DNA of 64,000 nt from Ooceraea biroi (lineage: Eukaryota > Arthropoda > Insecta > Hymenoptera > Formicidae). Position 1 is the first letter of the stretch; each line of letters starts with the position of its first letter. The DNA lies in contig NC_039519.1 in NCBI RefSeq assembly GCF_003672135.1, forward strand, positions 1,674,001 through 1,738,000, in the 5' to 3' direction. Made by a program: the position numbers and the translations under genes. Positions 33,119 through 44,407 of the stretch are shown piece after piece. Below the pieces are notes generated by a model, which searched no databases, was not told where the DNA came from, and was given only the letters and a program-made list of their open reading frames with translations.

Positions 33119-33998
33119 TGTGACGTCCCGCGAAAATCCGGCTATCATTTTTCCTCGCAAATAGAACTTTAATGAGCCGAGTCACATGCGCGACGTCTCT
33201 CGCCATCGGCAATTGCAGCCGATACGCCATTTTGTCGGCCTGACTCCCACCCTGATCGCCAAGACAGTCATTTCAATCCGCAGAAGGGGAGGACCCGAAG
33301 GCCCCACCACCAACCGGCCGTACCGGGGAAGGAGGAAAACTCATGCCCCACCGCCAAACGGCAGGCCGCCGAATCGAGGGACCTCAGTGCAGCACTACTT
33401 CCCGTCACTCTTAATTACGACTCCGGACGAGTCAGTTCCCTCCGAGTCTCGAACCTCTGCTTCTAATTCTAATTCGAACTTAGTCTAATTCTATATCTTG
33501 CCACTCTAAACTTAGTTTATTTTTATCGTCTCATTGAACTTAGTTTATTTCTATATCGTCCTATTCAAACTTAGTTTATTTCAATATCGTCTTAGTCAGT
33601 TTTAGTTTATTTCTAGAAGTTATTCTACGTTGTAATTATAAACCTTTTATTATTAGAATATACCTTTTGTGTGTTAACTCAGCGTCTTATTAGCGCATAC
33701 CTTTCAACCAACCGATCCCTACGCGTAAACTAAACCGTAAGTATAATCGTAACTAGTGCAATCCCGACCAACCAACGCACAGTGTGGATAACTCTAGTGA
33801 CGTTCCTTCTCCGACACGTTCTACGATCTCGACAGTGCGGTCCTCGCACGTGGACATTGTTAAACGTGATCCCTTACATAAGTGAACTGCCAGTGCGGTC
33901 CACGCACGCCAGTCTCGCTCACCCTCTGATACCCTCAATCCTATCAACAGCACTAGCGATTAAAATAATTATCGAGAATTTCCGATCACTGGAACTAG

Positions 33999-34590
33999 AT
34001 GCCGAAAACGAGACGAGGAGGAAAGAAGCACCGTGCGCGACGCCTGCTTCAAAACCTTTCCAAGTTTCTTTACGAAACACCAAGCGCCGATATTTCCTCA
34101 TATTACGGTGTCGAACCTTGCTATATCGATCCTGAATACGAAGAACTATTTCAGACACGTGTACCGTCCGAAAGCATACAGCCGCGTTGCGATAATAATA
34201 ATAATCCCGCTGTAGCGCGACCCGCAAAACCGTGAGTGGTTAGTAATTCCGCGTGCACCTACCGAGTGAGTATAATTAGGACCGTAAATAACAGCAAAGG
34301 AGAAGAGGACACGTGGTCGACGAGGTTAACCCCGATCTCGCACAAAGTACGATATCCGCTGTGCCAAGACATCCCCGAGGACGACCCTCGACGAAACCAT
34401 TACAATAGACTGGCGCAAGAAAGCAAGGTGCAGAGCTGGATCGAGAACAATCAGGAGCATTCTAGTAAGTAAAATTACTGTCGCAGCATGATTTCATTCC
34501 TACTAGAATTATATATATATTTGTCGTTTTAATACCAAAATATTATTTTTGTTATTCTTTTTACTCCATTTTAGTATTAGAATATTATTA
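33999..34590 (+). CDS. Small spliced gene of unknown function in left unit
   Basis: The ATG at 33999 opens a basic start ('MPKTRRGGKKHRARRLLQNL'). A strong donor GTGAGT at about 34232 and acceptor AACAG at about 34297 give a 66-bp intron that keeps phase. Without splicing a TGA follows immediately. The second exon ('EEDTWSTRLTPISHKVRYPL', 'NHYNRLAQESKVQSWIE') ends at the strong donor GTAAGT near 34466. A pyrimidine-rich acceptor 'TCCATTTTAG' at about 34574 leads to a short tail and stop near 34590. The encoded protein of about 140 aa has no recognised domain; the basic head could bind nucleic acid. The inverted copy has the same gene. Confidence 0.5.
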
Positions 34591-34712
34591 ACCGATCATT
34601 ACAAAGTGAGAAGAATCATAATTACCTATCGTCACAATCAATTTAGTGGATTGTTAATAGAATTGTTTGTCGAAATCCATAAGCGAAAGGGACCATAGGA
34701 GAACATCGTGCA

Positions 34713-35159
34713 ATGTGCCGTGGAATTATACGACAAAACGGTTCCACCCAGCTCGTGAACCCAGTTGTCGAATATCAACGTCGAACTGCAGTTGTCTCGT
34801 GCGTGAAATACACCGCGTATTTGCTTGATTTCAGTCGAATCCTAATTTGCGAAAGGTGCCTCAATAATTTCAGCGAAATCCCTTACCCTGAGGGACAATA
34901 TTTCACGCGTATTTCGAAACACGACTTGTACGTCGGATTTAACCGTCACGTCCCTACGTGTGAATTGTGTCGCACGAATCTCGCAACATACGCCCCGTTT
35001 TACACTTGCGACAATTGCTCGGACAACTATCTCGAACTCATTGAACAACTACGGGATACCGGTGAGAGCGGGATACCGATTTACGAACTACCTGACCCAA
35101 CTGTGATTCGTTTTCAAGGTGATTACATGGGTAGGACCTCACCCTCGACCGACCAGTAG
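34713..35159 (+). CDS. 3xCxxC zinc-type protein, 148 aa, left unit
   Basis: The ORF starts at 34713 ('MCRGIIRQNGSTQLVNPVVE'). Three CxxC pairs are visible: CERC, CELC and CDNC, spaced 33 and 12 residues apart, as in a treble-clef or zinc-ribbon fold. The minus-strand ORF at 37714-38067 has the same plan (spacing 28 and 12) though its sequence is very different, so I infer a family. No catalytic motif is seen. The function is unknown; zinc-dependent RNA, DNA or protein binding is plausible. It ends 138 bp before the unit's 3' end. The inverted copy at 54407-54853 is identical at protein level. Confidence 0.6.
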   Translation: MCRGIIRQNGSTQLVNPVVEYQRRTAVVSCVKYTAYLLDFSRILICERCLNNFSEIPYPEGQYFTRISKHDLYVGFNRHVPTCELCRTNLATYAPFYTCDNCSDNYLELIEQLRDTGESGIPIYELPDPTVIRFQGDYMGRTSPSTDQ

Positions 35160-35300
35160 ACGCGTCTTCCTCGCGAATAACCTTGATCGCGGGTATCCCC
35201 GGGTAGAGTTTCGCGACTCCGCGACCCGTAATAGCGATCGTGTCCCGTCTACGGCCAGACTCGCCCTTTCGTGGCACTGACCCGGCGTGACGTAACAACG

Positions 35301-36376
35301 CAAGTCAGGTGGTCAGTGAACGTTTGGGCGGGTATTCTCGGTGACCACATCATTGGACCTTATTTCATTGACGGTAGGATCGATGGTGACGGATACCAAA
35401 GATTTCTCAACAATGAACTTGTTGCCTTGTTGGATAATGTGCCGCTGGAATTACGTGTCAATATGTGGTTCCAGCAAGATGGCCATCCTGCACATACTGC
35501 CAAGGCAACGAGGGATTTGTTAAATGAGAACTTCGATAACCGTTGGATCGATCTTCATGGTCCCCGCGAATGGCCACCACGTTCACCTGACTTCCACCAT
35601 TAGACTTTTTTCTATGGGGTCATCTAAAGCAGCAGGTTTATGCAATGCGACCTGTCAGCGTTGAAGATCTGAAGGACAGAATTGTACATGCTTGCCGTGC
35701 AATAAGTCCTTAGATCTTGCGCCGGGTGCGTAGCTCGCTCTTGGATAGGGCCACATTTTGTGAGCAGATGGAAGGGGGCCACTTTGAGCACCTGTGAAAA
35801 TAACAATGCTACATTGATGACATGTTGCGCACGGCCACACGCTGATGTTTTTCGCCTGCGTGTGCCCTTACGCAATATGACTTTAATATATCTGTTTGAG
35901 CTGTACTGGAAAATTGGTCTTAAAACAGTGTGGTATAGTATGGCCCCAGGCGAAGGTCCACGTTAAAAAAACCGAATATGCCATTGGTGGTACTTCAATA
36001 GTGGTGCGGAAATCCACCGTTATTATTTTGTACTCTTTAAAATTATTATAATATTTTTATATCTTTAAAGTATATGCAACACACTTATAAACAAATAAAT
36101 CGTTATTTATAAAAAAAATAACTCATTAGTTATTTAAAAAATCATATAAAAGGATAAAAAGATTCATGCGATAAATGATGTTAGATATACTTGAAAAGTA
36201 TGCATGCGTAGCACATACATCATTTGACGCCTAATCTTTTACATACCTGAACATTACCACACGCACGATCGGTCCAAGCGGCTGACATCTATGGATCGAT
36301 CGATTCATTACTGCTGCGGTCGGTAACCCATCTTTCATGGTAAAACGTTGTCGCAGGAATTAAGATTCACCCTGTA
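35301..36376 (+). pseudogene. Tc1/mariner-superfamily transposase C-terminal relic
   Basis: The relic begins mid-gene at the edge of the 2.18-kb unit with 'WSVNVWAGILGDHIIGPYFI', then 'MWFQQDGHPAHTAKAT' (second catalytic Asp) and 'GPREWPPRSPDF' (third position), and breaks at 35604. It continues in another frame with 'FLWGHLKQQVYAMRP', a stop after 'ACRAISP', and 'MEGGHFEHL'. Its 3' end is the 'ATTCACCCTGTA' terminus at 36376. Its N-terminal half is not on the other side of either 2.18-kb unit, so the locus is rearranged. Confidence 0.8.
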
Positions 36377-36758
36377 TAGGTATATATAAAACTATAAAAT
36401 AAAAAAATAAAAAATGAGCTACAAAACTTTCTATGTCCATGCAATTAGCTGTGGATAACGCCAAAGAAAGTTTTATACATGCATGTAACTGTTATTATTC
36501 ATTTAGGCTTATTTAAGTTGGCAGCACTGTTCCTATGTAAAATTTCGATAATCTGATCTTAAAATCGTGATTAGCGATATCAAAAACCCTTAGAAACACT
36601 AAGATTTAAAATTTGAAAATTTTGAATATTTGCCAAACCGTTCGAGGCCGGACTGGCCCATATATGGGCCAGGTACGAACTTGGGAACTTTACGGAACCT
36701 ATAGGTTGCATATATGCATAAATTTTACGTTAAAAAATTTCAAATTTCAATGGACAAA
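36377..36758. other. AT-rich interval, no gene
   Basis: AT-rich, with a palindromic 'TGGCCCATATATGGGCCA' at about 36655-36672. No coding signal was recognised. Confidence 0.45.
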
Positions 36759-37188
36759 TCCCGGTCCTCTAAGGGTTAATAAATGCTCGGTTGAGACGAT
36801 TGAATAACCGTGGACTGCCTATTTCTCCATTGATGCAACTTTTAATAACACTGCGTTTTTATGCAACGAGTAGCTTTCAGATTTGCATATTTTGTTCTAA
36901 CATTGTCGTAAATAAATATAGATAATTCATTTATATTTTATTTGTATTTTAATTGCAGATTGTTAATGAAGACTTGCGAGGATACAGCCAAGCATCGATA
37001 TCGAGAATTGTTGCAAGAGTTTCCAAAGTTTTATCATCATACTTGAGTGTATACATTAATTTTTCCACCGAACAACAGCGTCGGATTAATAAAAATACAT
37101 TTTATGACTTATCCAACTTTCCATCGATAATAGGGTGCATTGATTGTACCAACATACGCATTGCAAATCCCGGAGGGAATAATGGAGT
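36759..37188 (+). pseudogene. PIF/Harbinger transposase N-terminal fragment
   Basis: A first exon frame reads 'RLNNRGLPISPLMQLLITLR' then 'FYATSSFQ' (to 36880). After a 78-bp intron whose acceptor 'ATTGCAG' ends at 36958 it continues 'IVNEDLRGYSQASISRIVAR', 'ISFP'-like 'INFSTEQQRRI' and 'FPSIIGCIDCTNIRIANPGG'. The last block holds the first catalytic Asp of Harbinger. The donor reads CAG|AT, not GT, so splicing looks broken. The gene stops at 37188 where TGTTACGTCCCGG begins, so another LTR-like unit cut it. Confidence 0.75.
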
Positions 37189-39000
37189 GTTACGTCCCGG
37201 ACCGTCTCGTTTTTCTTTTGTGGAAATAACGGATATGGCAGGGGCTGGCCGTTATTATCAGATTTTTTACGCCCGATGGATACCCCACGACCTAGGATTG
37301 TCTTTCTGGTTGGTCACGCGAAATCGGGAATTCGGTGTGGCGATGCAGCGACATTGCAATTATGGTGTAATTACGACTAGTTATTATATTACGAAGCTCG
37401 TTAGTAGTGCGCCCGAGCAAGAAATGTGTTAATGTATCTGAACATATGTCACACGATCCTTCGCGAATTTTCTTATAGAAACCCAACAATTTGGAACACC
37501 CGGCGCATTCAAGGTGTGGAGGGGCGCAATTTGGGTTTAATAATATACAATGTCGGCTAACAACATTAAAATCTGTGAAGTTTAATACGGTATCCGATGC
37601 AATACAATCGCTGCAAGAAATAGTTCTATTTTATTTCAATTCAAAATAATATTCCTGCAAACACCAAGCCTCGTAACGGAGGGTATTTATAATTAAACTT
37701 CGTTCGAATGGATTCATTGAGGAATTATCACCGATATGCCCACCGTACGATCCAGCTGCACGATTTGACCTGACTGGGATTCGTTAACAGATAGCGGTAA
37801 AGGAGTCCTGCTACACTCGTAACATTCGTAAACTAGTCGAGTGACGCTAAGTGCACAATTGCAATTTCCACAGATAATATTGCAAGGAAAGGTGCGAATG
37901 CTCAATAAATGATTATAAATGAAATAATAAATCTCGTGTTCTCCACTATTAATTATGCAAAGAGCACACAAATAATTACGATTCAAAATATCGCGGTAAG
38001 CGTAAACTTCCCGGCAATAAATACCGCTCAATAGTTGGGTTAAAGGTCGTATTCTAATATAATCCATAACTTATCATCATCATTCTAATTTGTAAATGTC
38101 AATACAATGTAGTAAGCAACAATCTTTTAAATTCGTCTTTATTCTATTCGATCCACAAAATATATGTGTTTAAATATTTTCGCTTTTCGACTTCTCAATC
38201 TCGTTACTTTTAAACTGTAAAAGTGAAAAAGGAAACTCAGAGTGAAAGTGACCCTTTTGATACCCGAGACTTTCCAGACCCACCGGAGGTCATAAACTTT
38301 CCAACTCGTAAACCTCCTCGACCCTTGAAGAAAAAGGGTCGAACCCTTACGCAGGTACCAATTTTCTGTTATCTTTCCAACGTTGAAGCAAAGTAGTCAC
38401 TACGAAATATTCGTGTCGAATAAAACTATTTTATAATTTTACCAAATTGTACTAACTATTATTTACTCTTTATTTTAAATATTTAACTTCCTTAACATAA
38501 TTTAAATCAAAATGATTATTATCAACTTAACTTTAAATCTGTAATCAATGCTATCAAAATAATTTACCTTCATAAAATAATTTTATTAACATTAAAATTC
38601 TTTACTTGACTTTCATAACTAAATATAATCAATAATAATATCGTTCGTTAATGGATGTTATTAAGTTTATTCGTTCACTTTCGTAAATACTGGTAATGAA
38701 ATTGTTAATTAGTTTTCAATAATAAGTATTGTTAATAATAAAATCATTCACCTACCTTTCTCAGCCACTGGTTGTCCGGTTAGACCCCAGGATTCTCCGG
38801 TTGTCAGCAAACAGCTCGTTCGCCTGATGCAATCTTCGGGTGGCTCGTTCCGATACTCACTCGAATAGTTATATTTATATCGCGCACTACTGATTTGTGT
38901 AATAATAAATCGAGGGGTTCTAGGATCTCGTGAATAATCACAAAATTATAATTAAAAATAAATATAATTGGTAATTCAAACAGTTATGATGAATACAAAG
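37189..39000 (-). mobile_element. Truncated LTR-like unit with 3xCxxC ORF
   Basis: The left edge, TGTTACGTCCCGG at 37189, matches the style of the inverted 3' end of the 2.18-kb units, so the unit probably runs on the minus strand. It carries the 117-codon ORF at 37714-38067. No right terminus was found; a LINE tail begins near 39010. A plus-strand candidate exon pair (38221-38353 and 38766-38828) with GT-AG borders is noted only as a possibility. Confidence 0.45.
37714..38067 (-). CDS. 3xCxxC zinc-type protein, 117 aa
   Basis: The ORF 'MDYIRIRPLTQLLSGIYCRE' has CALC, CGNC and CYEC pairs with 28 and 12 residues between them. This is the same plan as the 148-aa ORFs in the 2.18-kb units. A 'YRDILNRNYLC' block precedes the first pair in both proteins in similar form ('LLDFSRILIC'). 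It has no known catalytic motif. It lies ~525 bp inside the TGTTACGTCC terminus, and in the other units the ORF also ends close to that terminus. The function is unknown. Confidence 0.55.
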   Translation of the reverse strand: MDYIRIRPLTQLLSGIYCREVYAYRDILNRNYLCALCIINSGEHEIYYFIYNHLLSIRTFPCNIICGNCNCALSVTRLVYECYECSRTPLPLSVNESQSGQIVQLDRTVGISVIIPQ

Positions 39001-39009
39001 ATTATAGAC

Positions 39010-42000
39010 ACTATTGTTGTATTGTTGTTGTATTGTATTTTATTGTTCCCCTTGGGGTTACAACGCTTCCTTACATCTCAATCTCTTAACCTAACTTTCA
39101 TACTAACTTACATCCACTTACTTCTAACTTATCCACTAACCTAACATTGTCGAGCGCGACTGTGGTAGATCCCAGCCTATGCTCCCACCACACCCGCGCT
39201 CCCACACACACACGCTTCGCCTCGCTGGACTTCCGCTTCCTCTTGCTTTCTATTTGCTTCTATTTGCACTAAAAGACTCTCACCATTTTTTCCTCTCTCC
39301 AAATCCTCCCATAACTCTCTCTCTCCCCCCCTCTCTCTCTCTCTCTCTCTTACTCACTCCCTCCCTCACTCGCTCACTCCCCCTCCCCTTCTACCCTCAT
39401 GAAACTCTCTCTCCCCTTCCAGCTCTCTTAACCAAACCTCCCCTTCACCTCCCTCCCCCAGCACCCATCCCACTGCCTCCTGCCAACTCTCCTCTCTTTC
39501 CTTTGACCATCTACACCTTTCCCAAATATGCTCCCATGTCTCCAGTTCCATTCCGCACAATCTGCACTTCCTTTCTTCATCTATCTCCCAATATCTTCCT
39601 CCCCTCATTTCGTTCCCCAATCTAAATCTAGCTACCCTTCTCCACCTGCTCTCTCCCCACCCCTTCTTCAAATATCCTGGAATTCCTTCACACTTCACTC
39701 TTTTGTACCATGCATTATATCTTGATTCTCCTATTTTTTCCCCTCTCTTTTCTTTGAATTTCCTTTTCTCTCTTTAATACTTTTCTCCAAACCAATTTTC
39801 CTCCTCTTCTCTCTTCCTTTCCATATCCTCTATTTTCCATCCTTTTATCTCATAAAAATTTGCCCTTTCCCTCTCCCAATCTGATCCTACCCGTCCCTGC
39901 TTGCTTCTTTCCCTCATCTCCTCCCAGCACCTCCTAGCTATCTCACTACCTCTCCCCTCGCTTATTCTCTTCTCGAAACTCCATGCTCTTTTTCCCGCTC
40001 CAATTCTTAATTTCTCTCTTTTCAGCTCCTCCCTCACCATATACCCCGGAGTTTTGTTTTCTACCCCTAGTACCCATCTCAAATACCTTTCTTGTACCTG
40101 TTCTATGCCCTCCCTCTCTCTCCAGCCCCATATCTCCGCTCCATACCCTATCACTGTCCACACTAGTTTATCAAAAAGCCAAATCCTTCTTCCCCAGTCC
40201 CTTCCGAATCTTCTCTTCCCTATCCCCCAAACCTGCGTCATTATTGCTGCTGCTCTTTTGACCCTCTCCTTTACCTGCGCATCTTGCTTTCCGTTCCTTT
40301 GAAGAACATATCCTAAATATTTGAATTCCCTAACTTCTTCTATCCTCTTTCCCTTCCACCTCCACTCTTTCTTACTTGTCCTCCCTCTTCCCTTCCTAAA
40401 CCTCATGATCTTTGTTTTCCCTACATTCAATTCCAATCTCTTATTGTCTAAATACTTCTCCAGTCTTTCAATCATGCTCCTCATCTCCTCTTCCTCCTCC
40501 GCCAGTAATGCTACGTCGTCCGCATATGCTAAAGTATACACCTTTTCCCCTTGAATCCTAACTCCTCCCCACTTCACCCTTCCCATCTCTTCCTCCAAGT
40601 CTGCCGTCACTATGTTAAAAAGTAAGGGGCTAAATGGACAACCCTGCCTGACCCCTCTCGCCGTCCAAAATACCTCCCCTGTCTGCCCCCTGCTCTTACT
40701 CTGTTCTTCGTTTCCTTTAACAACTCCTCTATCCTGCTAACCAGTAGTCCCTCTCTAATCCCCCTTTTTCTCATCATTTCTACTACCACATTCCTATCAA
40801 CCGAATCAAACGCTGCCCTCAGGTCTACAAACAATGCCACCATCTTTCCTCTCTTCTTCTCTAACTGCCTATTTATCAGGTAATTTATCACATAAATGTT
40901 ATCTAATGTCCCCATTCCCTTCCTGAATCCGGATTGATTTTGCGGAATACTTCCCTTCTCCTCCATCTCCTCTCTTAACCTCTTCGTCAGAACCGCCGCG
41001 TAAATTTTATAAATCGTGGGCATTAATGTGACCCCTCTATACTCCTCCACTTTTTCTCCTTCCCCCTTTTTCCTTATCGGGACTATCACCCCTTCCTTCC
41101 ACCCTTCTGGCCATCCCTCCCCCCTCCATACCTTGTTACAATAATTCCAAACCCATGTTTCTACCTCTTCCCCCCATACTTCCACACCTCCCCTGATATT
41201 TCGTCGATGAATCATCGATTTCCATTGCCTTTCCTTCCTTTATGTTCTTTAATATCTTCCTTATTTCTTCCTTACTAATATCCTTCTCTCTCCCTTCCTC
41301 CCTCCCTCCTCCCTGTCCTCTTATCACCTTACTTTCTATTCCTCCTAATAACCTCATAAAGTACTCCTTCCATTCCTCCATTCCTATATCCTCGCTCATT
41401 CCCTTCCTTTCCTTCCTTTCTTTATTTATGATCTCCCATACCTCTCCCTCTCTTTTTGCTTCTACTACTCTTTTTTCCCATCTATCGCTCTCCTCTTTTT
41501 TCTTCCTTTCGTATAATTCCCTATATACCCGTCTCCTCCTTCTATATTCCTTTCCCTCTCCTCCTCTCTCTCTCCATCTCCTTAATTCTCTGCTCACCTC
41601 CTTCTTTGCACTCCTGCACTCCTCATCCCACCATCCTATTTTCTCTTTCCTTCCTATTCCTGCATCTCTCTCCGTAACCTTCAAAGCTTCCTTCACTCTA
41701 TTTTCAAGCTCTCCCCATTCTTTATCCAATTCCCTATCACCTAACTCCACTCTTCCTAGCCTCTCCCTAAACCTTTTACCTCCCTCCTCATCCCATGCCC
41801 CTCTCCATGCCTTTGCCTTTCCCTTTCCCTTGCCCTTGCCTCTTTTTCTTCTTTCTTCCTCTCCTTTTATCGTTACCTCCATTGCTTGATGGTCTGATTC
41901 ATTTCTGTCTCCTACCCCCATTTTTTCAATTCTACTTCTCACATCCAAATCCCCCATCACATAATCTATGACTGTGTATCCCCTACCTCCTGTAAATTCC

Positions 42001-42200
42001 CCGTCTTCATCTCCCTTTATGTTTCCATTAAATAAACTCCATCTCCTGTCCTCTAAAAAGTTTATCATTACCCTTCCTTCTTTGTTCACTTTTTTATCCT
42101 TTGATCGCCTTCCTCCTCCCTCCTCTTCCTCCTCCTCCTCACTCTCTTCTTCTATCCCTACTCCTTCCCTTCCCGTTCTTGCGTTAAAATCCCCCCCCCC
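39010..42200 (-). mobile_element. Non-LTR retrotransposon (LINE), 5'-truncated
   Basis: A minus-strand LINE ends in an A/ATAC-rich tail (39010-39050, 'AATAAAATACAATACAACAA'). Its sense strand is purine-rich, so the plus strand shows long CT-rich shadow frames (39179-42207) that are not genes. The 5' edge near 42200 breaks into a mariner relic. Confidence 0.88.
39366..42089 (-). pseudogene. LINE ORF2: endonuclease end, reverse transcriptase, zinc knuckle
   Basis: Segments lie in successive frames. 42089-41136 holds the endonuclease C-terminus ('NESDHQAMEVTI') and a charged linker. 41215-40610 holds RT start motifs ('VEEYRGVTLMPTIYKIYA', 'IPQNQSGFRKGMGTLDNIY', 'KMVALFVDLRAAFDSVDR'). 40610-39774 follows a frameshift near 40690 and carries 'LAYADDVALLAE', the intact catalytic YADD, then the thumb. 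39698-39366 holds the terminal CCHC 'CRLCGMELETWEHIWERC'. At least three frameshifts make it inactive. It belongs to the APE-endonuclease LINEs (jockey/I/R1-like), clade not resolved. Confidence 0.85.
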
Positions 42201-42977
42201 CTATTAAAGTCCTTACTCTTTCCTCTCTGTCTTCCATCCAATGCTCTAAATTCCGTAGCGCCGTAAATTCGTCGACTGAAATGCTGTTCAGAACCGCCGT
42301 CACATTCGCTTGAATCGAGGCCACATCCTCAAAACGATTTCCTTTGAGGGCGAATTTGAGTTTAGGGAAGAGCATGAAGTCCGCTGGGGCCAAATCAGGC
42401 GAATATAGGGGGTGTTCGAGGACTGCGACCCCTTTTTGGGCCAAACTGATGCACAAAAACGCTGGTGTGGGCCGGCGCATTGTCGTGCAGAAGACACCAT
42501 TCACCGGACTCGTAAACTTCGGGTCGGACACGACGAATTCTCGCGAGCAAGCGTTTGAGGACTTCCACATAGAATGCCCCAGTCACAGTCTGTCCAGGGG
42601 GGACGTACTCCTGATGAACAATTCCTCTAGAATCGAAAAATGTGATGAGCATGGTCTTCACCTTGGATTTTGACGCGCGCACTTTCGTCGGAACCCTCTT
42701 CAGGGGACCGCCACTCGGCCGATTGTCTCTTTGTTTTACCGCTTTTAAAACAAAACTTGATTGCAGCACGTTGCTCCATTTTGTCAACAATGACAACGCA
42801 TAAAAACGCACTGACGCAGATCTCGTGTACACGAGGCAGACTGCCGCCTACCGCTACAAAACAAAATACGGGTAGTAGAGGAAGCTTCAGTCTACATAGT
42901 TTCGTAGTTGTCCGAGCGATAGAGCCACTTGTTCCTCGTACAAAAATTCAGTCCCGGAACTTATTGAACCGACTGTG
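42184..42977 (-). pseudogene. mariner relic, N-terminus deleted and 3' end cut by LINE
   Basis: The inverted-repeat end 'TTATTGAACCGACTGTGTA' is at 42960-42977. The minus-strand frames give 'KTMLITFFDSRGIVHQEYVP', 'EWCLLHDNAPAHTS' with the second catalytic Asp and, after a frameshift near 42420, 'VLEHPLYSPDLAPADFMLFP' with the third. The HTH region and first Asp block are missing and the other terminal repeat is absent. It is a different mariner lineage from the element at 12990. Confidence 0.85.
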
Positions 42978-43019
42978 TATATACGTCTATATATACGACG
43001 TCTATATATACGTCGTCTA

Positions 43020-43565
43020 TACAGGATGATTCAGAATAACCACTTGTCCTTAAAGGAGCATATTCCTGATGGTATTCTGAGACGACTTTTCCTTTGGCAA
43101 AAGTTTCTCCGAAGCTTAATTTTTAAGTTATAAGGAGAAATAGTTAGCGTATGACGGGTCGCGTAGAGAAGATGAGCAGGGATGGCGCAACGTAATGTTA
43201 GACGCGGATGCTTACGTGAGGCGCCCGCTGCGATCAGCTGATGCACGCATACGTAGGACAGGTATACATTGAAATTCACACAACACACCACACACACACC
43301 ACACACACACATACACACACACACACACTTAAATATTAATCTTAGGTTAAAAGTAGCATATTTAAAATACGTGTGCGAGAGAGAGAGGAAGAGGAAGAGG
43401 GGGAAAGAGAGAGAGGGAACATGTTCCAACATGTTCCAACATGTTTAAACGGGTACACGCACGTACCATCGTGTGTAGCGATCAGCTGTTGTTCCCACAA
43501 TGAGAAGGATCCATCCAGTAATTATGGTCCAGTAATTAAGTAGAATTTTTCCTCTTTTCTTCTTC
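43020..43565 (+). repeat. 5' part of Tc1/mariner element family X, fragment 1
   Basis: It starts 'ACAGGATGATTCAGAATAAC' and matches 45428-45960 in the same orientation, including an AC microsatellite, a GA-rich run and 'ACATGTTCCAACATGTTTAA'. It ends in the 5' leader before the transposase start. It is non-coding. Confidence 0.85.
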
Positions 43566-44340
43566 ATTGTTTGACGTTTCAACACACTGACACATTCTAT
43601 TCACTCACTTGATCGATAGAATGAGGAATGTATTAACGAATCGATCAGTTAATCACTATAAATCACTATCGATCACTACTAATCATTCGGCGCGTGACAA
43701 TTATTTGAAGAAAGAAACACGTGTTTTCGCAACGAACACACAACACATATTTACGCGACGATAGCGAGCAGTCGACTGATTTTATTGTTCATTGTGTGGT
43801 AACACTGTTGAATGCGTAATTGGTTGAAGCCTCAGAAATCAAAACGCGGGAATTCGACACAGTCACGAAAACAAATAAAACGTATAATGTCGCACGAAAT
43901 CGGTCCTTTACAAAACATATTAATATTACTTGCACGTTTCGCCTTTTCTTTTACCATGGAGATATTGAAGAAAAGTGTTTTCTAAAAAATTAATCCTCTC
44001 CAGAGCAATCATTTTAATAATGTGCAGATATTTTATTTTAATATCTATTGATAACCACACGATAACGATATGTGATGATTTTCCAATGGCAAAGTGGAGT
44101 GAGATTGTTAAAGATTTGACTTGAAATTCTTTTAAATACTAAGAATATTGATTAATATGATTAATAGTAATATTAATATATTATAATATAATATTAATAG
44201 TAATATTATTTAATCTAATTTATTGAAAATATTGCAAATGCAAATTTTTCGTTTCTCATTGCAAATCGTAGGAAACAAATTAATTTCCTTAAATATTTTA
44301 TTTACTTTCGATTACTTTTAATAATTTGCGAACTTCGAGA
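43566..44340. other. Intergenic DNA, no gene seen
   Basis: Short direct 'AATCACTA' repeats occur near 43650-43685 and an AT palindromic stretch at 44150-44215. No coding signal. Confidence 0.45.
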
Positions 44341-44407
44341 GAATGTACGACGACATAAAATATTTGGTTGCCCTGTAAAGGGCAAATTATTTTCCCGTTT
44401 TCTTTCT

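Larger units (their letters stand above)
33119..35297 (+). mobile_element. 2.18-kb gene-bearing LTR-like unit, left copy
   Basis: The unit starts TGTGACGTCCCGCGAAAATC and ends GGCGTGACGTAACA. It is nearly identical to the inverted unit at 54269-56449. It lacks flanking duplications (ATCC before, ACGC after). Inside are a 30-bp-type tandem repeat 'AACTTAGTTTATTTCTATAT' (33515-33615), a spliced small gene (33999-34590) and a 148-codon ORF (34713-35159). An open frame at 33186-33488 is Arg/Pro-rich and differs between copies. Its right side abuts a transposase relic in mid-gene. Confidence 0.75.

Noticed and set aside
39179..42207. Long Ser/Pro/Leu-rich plus-strand frames
   Set aside because: They are shadows of the purine-rich minus-strand LINE ORF.
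44150..44215. AT-rich palindromic stretch as an origin or terminator
   Set aside because: Simple AATATTAATA repetition gives self-complementarity by itself and nothing else supports a function.
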